This document shows positions 32,335 to 42,742 of a stretch of 64,000 bases of DNA, one piece after another. The position numbers were made by a program, and so were the translations under genes. Origin of the DNA: Usnea hakonensis (Eukaryota; Ascomycota; Lecanoromycetes; Lecanorales; Parmeliaceae). The notes under the pieces are model-generated. The model was not told the origin of the DNA and searched no databases. It saw only the letters and a list, made by a program, of their open reading frames with translations. The stretch covers positions 1-64,000 of the forward strand of contig BLJB01000099.1 of NCBI GenBank assembly GCA_013423325.1, read 5' to 3'. Positions within the stretch are counted from its first letter, which is position 1. The number at the start of each line of letters is the position of its first letter.

Positions 32335-33315
32335 TTATTTTCCGGTTTTCCAATACCTCTCCAAGTCTCCCTGTCTCACCTCGTATGCCCAATGATGACA
32401 CGTCTGATGCATTACCGGACTGACATCGCTCCCTTCCTCGTCTTCCCCGTCATCGAAAACCTCCTTGATACCCATACTAACATACTTCTTCAGCAACATT
32501 CTTCTCCATCTCCCAGTCTCTCCGACACATTTTCTCCATCGACTTATCTGCCGCTCATCATCTTCACATCGCCGTCCGAGATAGAAACGGCAGTACCATT
32601 GGAACCATCCTCTCACGTCATAGGTATGATTGATCCACCCGGCAGCTTCCCACTCTTCTATGCTTTGACCGGAAGAGACTTTGTATTTGTTGACTTCGGT
32701 ATCATAGGAGGGGGAGGTAAGAAAGTGGGAAACGTCAAGGCCATCGTACCATCTGGATGGTAGTTCTTTGTAATCATCGACTATATTTGTGCCAAGTCTC
32801 CGTGAGTAAAGGGGGCGAAAATAGGAGCCTCCGAAACAGCCTTCTCGTATCATCTCTTCCGGTGACTTATTGGGTGTAAAAGACGGTTGGTCCTTGAAAT
32901 AAAATCTAGACTCTTCATCCCGAGTTGGAGGTGACGCCGTGGGTTGCCAGGCTGTCCAGCCAGCTCGGATGCTCTCTATGTCCTTGGCGGGGACCAAAGC
33001 CACCTCCTCTTGTTTGATCGCAGGCGCCGTCCCCTTCTTTTGGGCTACCCGTGGGCCTTTTTTGCCAATTGGTTTGGAGTCTTCGTTTTCATCTTCAGAG
33101 ACGTAGGAAGGTTGAGCGGGAGCAGAGGCGATGCGTGCTGAGGATCGTGAGGGTGGTAGTGGATGCTGGAGCTTTCGTTTCTTTGGTGGCGGTCGAGTTG
33201 ATTTGTCGGGGACTTGACGGGAAGCTGCTGATGGAGTGAGGTAGATGCCGAGTTGTCTGAGCTGAGCTTGGTTCCGTTTGATGTTCTCTTCCCTCTGTGT
33301 CTCAATGTAACTCAT
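32335..33315 (-). CDS. Conserved fungal protein of unknown function
   Basis: Single exon of 326 aa from the ATG at 33315 (MSYIETQREENIKRNQAQLRQLGI). The frame is open further upstream without an ATG, so an extra 5' exon is possible. The N-terminal third is basic and Pro/Ser-rich (PPPKKRKLQHP), a likely nuclear localisation signal. The C-terminal half carries FGGSYFRPLYSRRLGTNIVDDYKELPSRW, GLDVSHFLTSP, and GWFQWYCRFYLGRRCEDDERQISRW. These are aromatic-rich motifs that I recognise as a widespread uncharacterised fungal family. No enzymatic assignment is justified. Confidence 0.72.
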   Translation of the reverse strand: MSYIETQREENIKRNQAQLRQLGIYLTPSAASRQVPDKSTRPPPKKRKLQHPLPPSRSSARIASAPAQPSYVSEDENEDSKPIGKKGPRVAQKKGTAPAIKQEEVALVPAKDIESIRAGWTAWQPTASPPTRDEESRFYFKDQPSFTPNKSPEEMIREGCFGGSYFRPLYSRRLGTNIVDDYKELPSRWYDGLDVSHFLTSPSYDTEVNKYKVSSGQSIEEWEAAGWINHTYDVRGWFQWYCRFYLGRRCEDDERQISRWRKCVGETGRWRRMLLKKYVSMGIKEVFDDGEDEEGSDVSPVMHQTCHHWAYEVRQGDLERYWKTGK

Positions 33316-34901
33316 TTTGTGTTTCCTGCCGACGAAATGTTCGCGATCGTATTCTTCGAGGACACCGCGATTAGACAATTTACGCGTCGGGGAAACAAGG
33401 GAAGGTGAAGCGAGTGAAAGGATGTGGTTTCCTTGGCGTCAAGGCTGGAGGATAAATTACCTAAAGCTAAGCTAGCGCGTAAGGTAACCTAAAGCAAAGA
33501 GTGATCCTTAAGAGTGAGTACTCCTACTTGAAATCTCTGATCACAAAACCACTCCATCTTGGCTACCTCTACGCGGCCCCTTGATAATGCAAAAACGTAG
33601 CTCAACCGGGTTTTCCGCTTCAAGTTCGAAAGCGCGTGGCTTTATTGGCTCTGGATGGTTCACCACGGGTCTACGAGACCTAGCGTCACTGATGCATTCA
33701 TCTCGTTCTTCTATCACAGCTTGGCATTATGATCTGAGGAGCCCTCGCCTTTAACCTTCAGCTTCAGCCTTCGGCGGAGAAGCAGTCCCCACGCCTCATT
33801 CAGGTATCCTGCGCCCTTGCACGTACCCCAAAACCTCATTACTTTGTATGCGCATTCGGCTCTCATGAATCAGCCTTGTCGATGTCTCCCCCAGATTCTC
33901 CGCCAAGGCTCGTTTTGATTGCGTTTTCCGCATACCACCTTTTTTGCTTGACTGTCTTCTGCGGCGTCATCCACTGCCGGTAGCATTGTCATTTGGTCGA
34001 TTATCCACGACCGGTGCCAATACAAGAATGGCATCTTAATACGGCACAAAATGGTCTCGTACCACTTTTAGAACCGCTGAAACACGGTGACAAGTTCATG
34101 AATGAGATGTTATCCTCTCAGACTTCGTCGTTGCATTATTTCCCAAGCTGTGCTGTCAACATCACCTAGCTTGGCCACAAAACTAGACTCACTCGCAACG
34201 TCCTCATTTCAATCCAGCTTTTCGGTGTACTGGCTCCATCTCCAGCTTCATAAGTTTACCATGATTCGTTTCAATTTCTTGGCGGAGCATGATGCCACCA
34301 CCATTTGGCAGCATTGCGCCGTCTTCATCTGGCGCAGACTCCAAGTTAGTCTAATCTGGCTTGCAGTTTTGCTATTTACCTTCATTTTCCACTTTTATGT
34401 CCCAGCACATGGAGAGATACGCCGTCTCCTTGAGCTGTAAAGCAAATTTGACCTGGTACAGAATTGTCCGCAATCACTGCTTGCTTATGCACGTCGTCGT
34501 CATCAGGGGATGCTGTGCCGGCACTTATGCAAGCCATCACTGCGTTAATAGAGCGCGCTTCTTTGCTAACACCACGCTTATGCACTCCACTATTGATTTT
34601 GAGATCTGTCTCGACGATCTGCTTCTAGAATCAAGAGTTCGGCACTTCTGCCTTTTGTTCGCAAAAGGTGTAGTCACATACGAGTACTGGTACATTCCAT
34701 TGTCGATCGTTGATTAGACCGGAAAAGCCAAAAGCGCTAACCGTTTTTGGTTCTTCGGTTATCTTCGGACATTTCATCATCATTTGCGCATTCCAAAGTC
34801 TACATCTAATCCCATCTTCCCTTTTAGTTCCACCTTTTTACAACATATGGTCAAATAGATCAATATTCCTTTTTGGAGCCGCCAACGCCATCACCGAAGA
34901 C
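33316..34901. other. Intergenic, no supported gene
   Basis: Frames at 34102-34440 and 34361-34717 are short, mutually overlapping and without family features, although the first ends in a hydrophobic stretch. Likely promoters of the two flanking genes, which are transcribed away from each other. Confidence 0.4.
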
Positions 34902-35759
34902 ATGACCCAGAACAACTTGCCCAGCGAAAACGAAAATTGGGCTGCCTTAGCACCAGTCTACTACAATGTCGAGCGTCTCACCACACCCCCCTGTCAAATC
35001 CTCATCGACCGCGTGTCCCAGCTCCTCCCCCTCGACTCCCCCACCACCACCGCCTTCGACAACGGCTGCGGCACCGGCGTTTTAACCACCGTCCTCAAAC
35101 AGCACTATCCACATATCCCAATCCTCGCATCCGACTGCGCCGACGGCATGATTGATATCCTGAACAACAAAATCCAGCTCCAGAACTGGACCGGCGTTGA
35201 AGCTCAAGTCGCCGACAGCAGAAATTTGGCGAGCGTCAGTACCAATAGCTTCTCCCACGTTTTCTCCTCCTTCATGGTCTGCCTCGCCCCCGACCCGGAT
35301 AAGATCGTCGCGGAAATGCATCGCGTTCTCAAGCCCGACGGCGTCCTCGGCCTCGCGGTATGGGGTAAGCCGGATTTCGGCCCCTTCACTTCCTCGTGGG
35401 TCAAAGCGTGTCGGCGGGTCATGCCCGATTACGAATCCCCCGTGCTGATGGATGCGAACTGGACGCTGGCGACGAACGTGTGGGAGGGGCTTGTGAAGGC
35501 GGGGTTTCGAGATGTGGTTGTTTGGGAAGAGGAGTGCGAGTGGGCGTGGGATGGCGCGGGGGCGGTGGCGAAGTATTTTTTCGACGGAGAGAATCCGGCG
35601 AATGATCGGACGATTGAATCGTTTCGGAAGAGGGGCGGGAGCGTGGAGGATATGAGGGAGGGGTTTGAGAAGCTGATGGGGGAGGAGTGGGGGGTTGGGG
35701 GTGCGGGTGGGGGGTTGGTGTTGAAGGTGGCGGCTACGTTGGCGACAGCGAGGAAGTAA
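34902..35759 (+). CDS. Class I SAM-dependent methyltransferase
   Basis: Single exon of 285 aa from the ATG at 34902 (MTQNNLPSENENWAALAPVYYNVERLT). The frame is open upstream to 34710 but without family similarity. Motif I is AFDNGCGTGVLTTVLK (SAM-binding glycine loop). An acidic residue follows beta-2 (ILASDCADGMIDIL). Next are QVADSRNLASVSTNSFSHVFSSFMV (motifs II/III) and MHRVLKPDGVLGLAVWGKPD. These features match the small-molecule Methyltransf_11/25-type fold common in secondary metabolism and sterol or quinone methylation. The substrate cannot be inferred and no biosynthetic neighbours are present. The last third is markedly G-rich at third positions. Confidence 0.85.
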   Translation: MTQNNLPSENENWAALAPVYYNVERLTTPPCQILIDRVSQLLPLDSPTTTAFDNGCGTGVLTTVLKQHYPHIPILASDCADGMIDILNNKIQLQNWTGVEAQVADSRNLASVSTNSFSHVFSSFMVCLAPDPDKIVAEMHRVLKPDGVLGLAVWGKPDFGPFTSSWVKACRRVMPDYESPVLMDANWTLATNVWEGLVKAGFRDVVVWEEECEWAWDGAGAVAKYFFDGENPANDRTIESFRKRGGSVEDMREGFEKLMGEEWGVGGAGGGLVLKVAATLATARK

Positions 35760-37007
35760 ATGGGCTTGGAGATGGGGAAGCGGGGGCGCTTTCATTGCGT
35801 TTTGATATCGTACGCTGTCTCTCTTTCTCTCTATCTTTAGAGTTCTCTCCTTCCTTGGTAGATAAGGTATCAACCCCGTTTCCTAGCTGTATCCATGTGC
35901 AAATCAACTCAAAATAAAACGCACGTGAAATGAAGCAAATGCATGCAAAAGAATTCTTTGGCGCTGCAATGCATCCTGCCTAAATTGAAATGATCCGCAA
36001 GAAAAGTTCTTATCTACACCCCCTTTTCTTACCCCTTTCCCACCTTTCCCCCCATCGACCCATCATCGTCCCACCAAACGAACCCCAAACCCACCACCAC
36101 ATCACATCCCAACCCATCCATCCATCCATCCTGTCTCCACACACAGATACGAGGAAATGCGCCTACCTACTTAGCTCGGCTTCTTTCTTTTTTTTTTGGG
36201 CAGAGTCAGTCCCGTTACCGTTTTTAATTTTGTATGGTATTACAACGTACGGTCTGGTTCCTTTATCGTATTTTATAAGAAGAGAAGAAGAAAGGATAAT
36301 TGGAATGGGAGGGAATAGAGCTTTGTTTGTTTGAAGGACGGCGAAGAGCGCGCAGCGCGAAAGGGCAAACGGGGACGTTCCTACGGTAATTGAATTGTCT
36401 CTCTGATCTGATACTAGGTCTGCTCGAAGGCTAAAGCTAATAGACAAGAAATACAAGTTAAGAACAAGAATATATAGCAGCTAGTATTCGCACCGACCCA
36501 ACTACTAATTAAGTAGCCGATCTGAGGCTTATCTTTGGCTGAAGCCGAGGTTTCAACTGTCTGTGGTTGTATGTACTGAATTGTATTTTATCTATTACGA
36601 TATTTATACCAAGTTTGGAGAATGGGGTATGGGGGAGGCGTCGTTGATCTAGGGAAAATTTTGTTCTGGTCTTTAGACTGATCTTGAGGAAAGCGATACC
36701 GTGAGCAGTGGGTGAAGGGGTGAGTTGCTGGAGGGGATGTTTGGTTTGGGATGATGGGTGGGATGGGTGTGCTGGGATTGTGAGTTGTAGGTTTGTGTGG
36801 GAGGGGGGGGAGGGCGAGGGGGTGAAGTATGGCATTTTGGTCTATTTGTAGAGAGTGGTGCGAATGAGTCACTAGTAGTGGGATATTGAGATTTAATGAG
36901 TGGTAGTGGGTTAGATACGGGTTCGATACTCTTCCGATGTTGGAGACTCGAAGATGCCGAATCTTCTTAAGCGTAGACGGTGTCTTCTGGTATTGCTTCA
37001 CCCTGTG
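35760..37007. other. Intergenic, no supported gene
   Basis: 3' flank of the methyltransferase and of the PAQR pseudogene. Pyrimidine-rich 36000-36140 and AT-rich 36160-36600. Frames here are low-complexity. Confidence 0.4.
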
Positions 37008-38044
37008 CTAGTAATCAAAAGCTTTTGCAAGTGCTGGAAAATACATTGTGAGGCCAGCAGCCATAAGGACGTGAAATTTGTGATTCGATTGGTCTCAAAA
37101 ATCAAACCATCCTGGTCGCCAGGCTTCTGGTATTCTCGTCTGCGGCCCTTCTTAGCATCATGCACTTGGAGCGGTGGAGCAATGACATTTTTCATTGATT
37201 GACTTACCCCGTAAATGGTGACGGCGGTCAGATACACGAGTACCGTGACAGCGTATCGTGTCGCTCTAGCCTCAACGTCCATCTTTGTGTATCCATGAAT
37301 GACACACGCGTAGATGATGGGGCAAAAAGCCCAAGAGGCCATGAAAGAGAAGAGGAAGCCTCGACGCGGAGGCCATGCTGATCGTCGGAATCGGCGCACG
37401 GAGAGCACGAAGGTTGCTGCCAGTATTTGGGCGGCGATATCGAGCTAGTGATATGTCCGAGAGCTTAGTCAGTACCGGCCTTCAAAAAGTCTTCTGGATT
37501 GTCGAGGCAAGATTCTTACATACGCTTCTCCAAAAGAGTTTCGTACTTCTCGTCGAACAAGGGAACGTATACCACATGCCTGGTGGGAAACACCCTGCCG
37601 TCACAGTGCTAATGCCAAGTAGGTCTAGTCTATGATAGACGCCATGAACTGCATGCGAATGGTTGAAGAGGATATGATAGCCCGTCGCAAGTCCGAAGCA
37701 GAGCGTTCCGCCAACGAAGAAGAGCCCTAAAACGATCCAGTCGTCAGTGTTGGCGTCAGGATTGTGGCTTTTGGCATATGGATAGTAGAAGATGGGTAGA
37801 TCCATCCAGAAGGTGGCTAGTAGATGGCTATAGATATTTCCTGTTTCATTTGGACGTAGAAACAGCTGAGGAACGAGTCTGTGTATGAGTCTGATGGACG
37901 AAAGCCCGATTTGGTGTATTCGTTGTCTGTGGATCATTCTGGAAGATCGTCCCCACAGAGTATAGAGTGGCACATTTTCGGCTTCTGGGTCGGTGATAGA
38001 GGATAAGATAGTGTGGATTGTCTCTGCCGTAAATCAGAAGGCAT
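37008..38044 (-). pseudogene. PAQR (adiponectin receptor/hemolysin-III-like) pseudogene
   Basis: PAQR/IZH proteins are seven-helix membrane proteins with a zinc site, linked in fungi to sterol and zinc homeostasis. The coding path is 37524-38044, 37208-37444 and 37008-37139, with clean GT-AG introns (37445-37523 and 37140-37207). Family motifs are readable: DDLPE, STDNEYTKSGFRP, NETGNIYSHLLATFW, GYHILFNHS, YHRLDLLGIS, FFLFSFMASWAF-like helices and RIPEAWRPGWFDF. Three lesions break it. A TGA at 37934-37936 replaces the Trp of LPEW. A 1-nt deletion near 37848-37853 shifts the frame just before NETGNIY. A TGA at 37095-37097 replaces the Trp of FDIWG, removing helix 7. Beyond it, the first His of the conserved HxxxH zinc motif is Asn in the remnant. 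Decay is recent enough that most of the chain is still legible. Confidence 0.82.
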
Positions 38045-38210
38045 GATGACAGTGCTGTTCTGTATTTGTTTATCCGCATGATGGGAGGGTCGGTCTTGTG
38101 TTGTAAAGGATCCCCTCTTTTTCATTGATTTATGAATACTCCAGTGGACATTGGATTTTTGAGACCTTTGGTAGCTGGAGGATTTTCACTTTGACATGTC
38201 ACTTACCTAC

Positions 38211-39684
38211 TCACTCCCTCCACCGTATCCCCCAATCTCCTTTCGCGTAACTCGCTTCTACCACGTTGCCTCTCACAATAGCCTCGCATTTCTTCCAGGT
38301 CTCTTGCCTCTTCTCATCATTACCATCATCCCCACCAAATACATCCTTCCCCCTATCCTTCCCCTTGCCCTTCACCTTTCCCTTCGCTCCCTTACCTCCC
38401 GCATCTTCGCCTTCCACCAACCCATCAACCAATACCCCAAACGCACACAGCCTCCTTGCAGCACATCGGACCAGCTCCCTTTGCTCCGCCCGCTTCTGCC
38501 CTTCGAGCCTCTTTTGCAGCATCTCGGGCGTCTCGGCAATCTTCTCGGCCCAGCCTTTTTCGCCTCCAATGCTACCATTCACGTCGGATTGTGACTGGGG
38601 CGGACGAACGCGGAGACTTATCATGTCGGCGTGCGAGTTGAGGCTTGTGTCAGACTCGCTTTCAGAGGATATGGATGGGTCGTCTGTGGAACCTGAGGAG
38701 TTTCTTTGGCCGGCTGGAATAGGAAGCTTAGCGAGATGGAGATGGAATGTGTATGGACGCTCTATTCCAAGACGGATTTGGCATACACACTTTCAGGGGC
38801 ATCGTTGCTATCTTCCATATCAACGCTCTTCCACTCCTTCGGTTCAGGTGCACCTCGTCGCGCTCTGTTCTTTTTCCTCCCGAATGTCTTTTCGGGGTCA
38901 TGCCTGGCTCCGAAAACAATCGCGTCCACATCATCGCAGGATACTGTGATGCGGGTTTCACCTTTGACCTTTTTCAGGCTTCCTTTTGCGTTTTTGGAGG
39001 GAGATGGCCCAGCTGATTCGATGACGTCCTGCGACAATGATGGAGAGAGACTTCTACCGTCCAGTAGTGCGATGAAAGCGTCTGAGATGCGACGATCGAC
39101 GCTGCCGGGCGCTTGGCCTGGCTTGTTGTGTCGGCATCGATCGGAGCAGTACTTGATAGGTGTTGATGCTGCTTTGGTGGTTTGTGATTTTCGATTACCT
39201 TAGTGGGAACTGTCAGTGCCTGTTGCAAGTAGTGTGCGGTCTTGATATTTGGGGACAATGAAACGATGTTGCGATTGCTCAGACGAGAAAAAAAGCATCG
39301 TTGATATCATGTAGCAATGCAGCAAGTGAATTGGAGAACCATTAGATCCTGCTTCCAAACCTCAAGAAATGTGATATGCAATTCAGTGTTCTTCAATACT
39401 TTAAAAGCGGAGTGATTGAGATCGCTTGGATACACCAATTCTCAAGAAGAGCAAGCGCGAGATCAACAATCGCGACGAATACAACCAAGGACTGCTTCAA
39501 TAGAAACTTCCAGGAAATCCCAGTGACACTCACTAATAACCCTCCCACAAGTATGACAGTAAGGTATCGCGTCGCCTCCAGCCGTGAGATACAGTGGCGG
39601 AGGCGTAGCAGCATGCTGTACTCGAATCCACCAATATTCAGCTTTTGTCCTGGCAGGATATGTCTTCTTTAAGACAAGATACAT
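38211..39684 (-). CDS. Conserved fungal zinc-binding protein (YCHTCGRVI...YCSDRCR)
   Basis: I recognise the motif set as a conserved, uncharacterised fungal family. Three exons: 39534-39684, 38791-39198 and 38211-38692 (about 346 aa). Exon 1 ends in DAIPYCHTCGRVI. The join across a long 335-nt intron (39199-39533) gives RVISNRKSQTTKAASTPIKYCSDRCRHNKPG, a split C-x2-C/C-x3-C zinc site. Next come RRISDAFIALL, ITVSCDDVDAIVFGARHDPE, KTFGRKKNRARRG, EWKSVDMED, then LRVRPPQSQSDVNGSIGG, GEKGWAEKIAETPEM and a basic C-terminus. The intron 38693-38790 has two possible acceptors. The start at 39684 is a guess; family members often begin closer to the zinc motif. Probably nuclear or nucleolar given its charge, but the role is unknown. 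Confidence 0.78.
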
Positions 39685-40805
39685 AGGATACCTTTGTAGG
39701 CCGTGACCAACTGTCCATCCATGACATGGTAGATAGGTGGAAGTGATTCGTTTGAAGTAAGAAAGGTTTGCGAGTCTCTCGCGTGTTGATTGTTTCCTTA
39801 CTCTAGATTGCGGAGGTGACTAGGGATCGCTATGTGGTTGCTAGCTCTATGATGATAGGGGCAGAAGACTTGTCTTTGGGCTTGGGTGTCTCGATAAACT
39901 GAGGTTTATTACAATTGTATGCGTGCGGTTAGTTCACGGCGCTACAGCTAGTGTTCCGTAAGATATACTGACTAGTACTAGAGCAATCACAAGCTCCGTT
40001 TGAGATACAACTAGCATGCTGGGTGGTGATCTCCTCTCGCAAAGGCAGGATTTTCTTAAAGTGTATGTTGCAATAGGTAGTAGTGAGTTGTACGATTTGA
40101 CTGAGTGGGATGAGGCTTGCTGCACGGCGTCAGGTTGACTGTCAAAGGCAACATGGAAGATTATGAACCGACATAGATTCACTGTCACTTTTGATGCTGA
40201 ACGCATCGGAATAGGCATGATGCAATGTGAGAGGCCTAGAAGTAGCATATTTACTTCTTTTTGCTCATGCTTAGTATGCGTATCAGATATGTATGGCTGT
40301 GTAGGAATTCCTATTAGGCTGTTTCGAGGCCGAGATTACCATGTTCGAAAAGGTATATTTTATTTCCCTGTGTAAGATGGTGCCTCTTAGCTGTATTTAT
40401 GGACATCATTTCTATTATTTACGGTGTAGATAGATACGACAGTCGGAACTTATGGCTACGATGGAGATATAGTTGAATATCAATGTTTTCGGTGGAGCCG
40501 GAGTGTGCAGCGTACTAGTTGGATGGTCTGTCATGACAACGCGAAAAGGTTTTGTGCTGAACGGTAATATAATGCTAGCTATAACAAGATTGCCAAACGA
40601 CCGGATGAGGACCTTGCCAGTAATGGATTGATGAGGCTGGCCTTCGAGGCGTTGGATCTATCACATCAAGCAACTTTGAAGATTGCCACTCTGCCTCAAA
40701 TCTCGGTCCATTGTCTTGCTCATTGTCTTGTTCATTTGCTTCGCGCCATAATATTCCTCTTAGGATCACCCATCCGCAGCGCCTAGCGACTTCAGATCTC
40801 CATTG
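39685..40805. other. Intergenic, no supported gene
   Basis: Frames such as 39934-40248 (minus) and 40163-40375 (plus) are short and featureless. No repeat or RNA gene is recognised. Confidence 0.4.
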
Positions 40806-41219
40806 CTAGATTGTCACGGGATTTTGATCGATCATTTCAATAGCGTAGTAAAAATAGCGCAGCTCCACGAACGCCTCAATGGTACATGTGCGACTACCCA
40901 TGGTGCTATTAAACAGCAAGTAGTACTCCGCTGGCTTAGCGGGCTTGCGTTCTTTGACGACGTACCCTGCTGGTGACTCTTCCACGGTAAAAGTTGCTGG
41001 GATCTTCGGCTGTTTGATCAGAACGGCGACGACGTTTGAGGAGAGGATCAGTGGTGAACAGTGAGCGGTGTTGTGTAGCATGCTGCCTATTCTTACAGGG
41101 ATGAAGACTCCGTCGAGGGCGAGGAGTCTTTCTTGGACAAATCTTTCGAGGCGGGAGTTTGAGTCGGCGTATTCGGTGACGAGGGAGAGGCGGTCACTTG
41201 GGAGGGTCAAAACAGACAT
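40806..41219 (-). CDS. Hypothetical protein, 137 aa
   Basis: Single exon from the ATG at 41219 (MSVLTLPSDRLSLVTEYADS). The frame is open 60 codons further upstream, with an unconvincing, basic sequence. The product looks like a folded cytosolic domain: an amphipathic N-terminal helix (YADSNSRLERFVQERLLALD), then alternating beta-type segments (FIPVRIGSML, LILSSNVVAVLIKQ, FTVEESPAGYVVKERK) and an aromatic C-terminal helix (FVELRYFYYAIEMID). There are no signal peptide, membrane helices or known motifs. Composition and continuity support a gene, but family assignment is not possible by eye. Confidence 0.45.
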   Translation of the reverse strand: MSVLTLPSDRLSLVTEYADSNSRLERFVQERLLALDGVFIPVRIGSMLHNTAHCSPLILSSNVVAVLIKQPKIPATFTVEESPAGYVVKERKPAKPAEYYLLFNSTMGSRTCTIEAFVELRYFYYAIEMIDQNPVTI

Positions 41220-42742
41220 GTTGATAATGTAGATCTTTTGCTTTGGCGTGAGAGGACTTTTGCGGAGACTTGGTCGATCGAGAAAGAAAATGAGGTCTTT
41301 GTTCAGACGGAAATCTCTTCTTGCAAGATGTAGAATTAGATATGAAGTTTTTGCCTCTCTACAACTAGAGGCACGATTCAGGCAAACTTCTGGCGGCAAA
41401 TCGGCTTCAATTCTCGGAAAAATTTCAGGTATATTCTCGTGTAGGTCCCTGATTGTCTGTTAATATATCTTCTTCATTTGATAAGTCAGAAGAGCAACGA
41501 TGAACAAATCATAGCGAAGTATTTCAGCCATGAACATTAGAGTCACCGAAAGTTGAGAAATGAGTTTCCCGAGTGTGCCTGGAAAGACGTGTGTAGAAGA
41601 ACCAACAAAGATAGCCAGAGCTCTGTCGGACTTTATCGTGGGTATTCTTGTATGCGTGAATACCCGCATCGGCTTCTCCAAGCTCTTTGATGTCTTTACG
41701 GGAAAACATCTCACCATTGGGTTCCCGCCTACACTAAATCCATGGCCGGACTGACAACCCGAATGCGAGACTCCCCAGGGCGTCTGTAATCCCAAACCCT
41801 TCCACTTGCCGAAAGGTGACTCGATTTTTATCAGGGGTGCCTGGATGACATCTCCTTGGTTTCTTTATACGCCAGGAAAATATTGGCTGTGTTGAATTTA
41901 CTTACCACTTCTTTGACTTTTTGATTGAGCTTCTGATAATCGTGTGTTATTTGTGTCACTTTCGGAAGAGAGTGAGAGGTGCTCATTTTCGGACTACGGG
42001 TCCCAAGGTAGCAAGCAGTGGTAAATGTTTCCTACGAAAAGAATAAAGGTCAAATCAAGGAGATTATATTTCGCTGTGGCATTAACATGTGGCAACTCCG
42101 CGTATGTCATCTAAAACTGAACTTCGAGCGAAATACAATGTTCATGCATCGCAAGTCCTACCGCAGGCTAGAGAGCTTTTCTCGTGGACGAAGATTCGTG
42201 CAAAATAGCGTACGAGAGATTCTCAGTCTACGATCTGCGTGATATTTTCTAGGTAACTGCCTTTCTTTGGGTTACAGATGTTAAAGATGTCTCCATTCAA
42301 TTAGGAGGTGCTAAGACCGTAGAAGTGACAAAAGGTAGAACTTCACCCTTCCTGATATCGGATCCTCGTTCTAACTCAAATACTTCTGCAGAGCCTACGA
42401 TCCCGAGACAGAACAAATATGAGATTCGTATCTAGTACTCTTACTCTGGCGTGTCCCAAAGGCTCAGCACTGTGTGTATAGAGTTGTTCAGTGTAATGGG
42501 TACAGTGACAACCTTCGGTACTCTGTGTTTCTAGATTCATGGCAGCTCGTAGCGAGCGCTAGGATTGGTACTAGCTCCGTTCCCCGATCAAGGAAAGTCG
42601 TACCGAGATGACACAAAACAGGTGTCCGAGGGTCACGCGCTTCAAACGCGTTGCCCTTCAGCTCCATCTTCATTTGTACCTCTACGGCACTCAATGAACG
42701 ATCTTCAATTTCATAGCTGTGACGACGAAAAAGACGCCCACA
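41220..42742. other. Intergenic or unresolved gene relic
   Basis: On the minus strand an ATG at 41986 opens a plausible N-terminus (MSTSHSLPKVTQITHDY, then KLNQKVKEV) ending at a good GTAAGT. The downstream sequence to 41460 shows coding-like segments in different frames, and no consistent splice model was found. It may be a small gene or a decayed one. Beyond 42000 nothing is recognised. Confidence 0.35.

Noticed and set aside
35082..35873. 263-codon minus-strand frame
   Set aside because: Arg/Pro-rich antisense shadow of the methyltransferase, which has clear SAM-binding motifs on the plus strand.
36920..36940. tRNA B-box-like GGTTCGATAC
   Set aside because: Flanking sequence does not fold into T-arm or acceptor stems, and no A-box is seen.
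37095..37936. UGA recoded as Trp (mitochondrial-type code) in the PAQR gene
   Set aside because: Other genes in the window use TGA as a normal stop, the gene has spliceosomal introns, and a separate frameshift is present. Pseudogene is the simpler reading.
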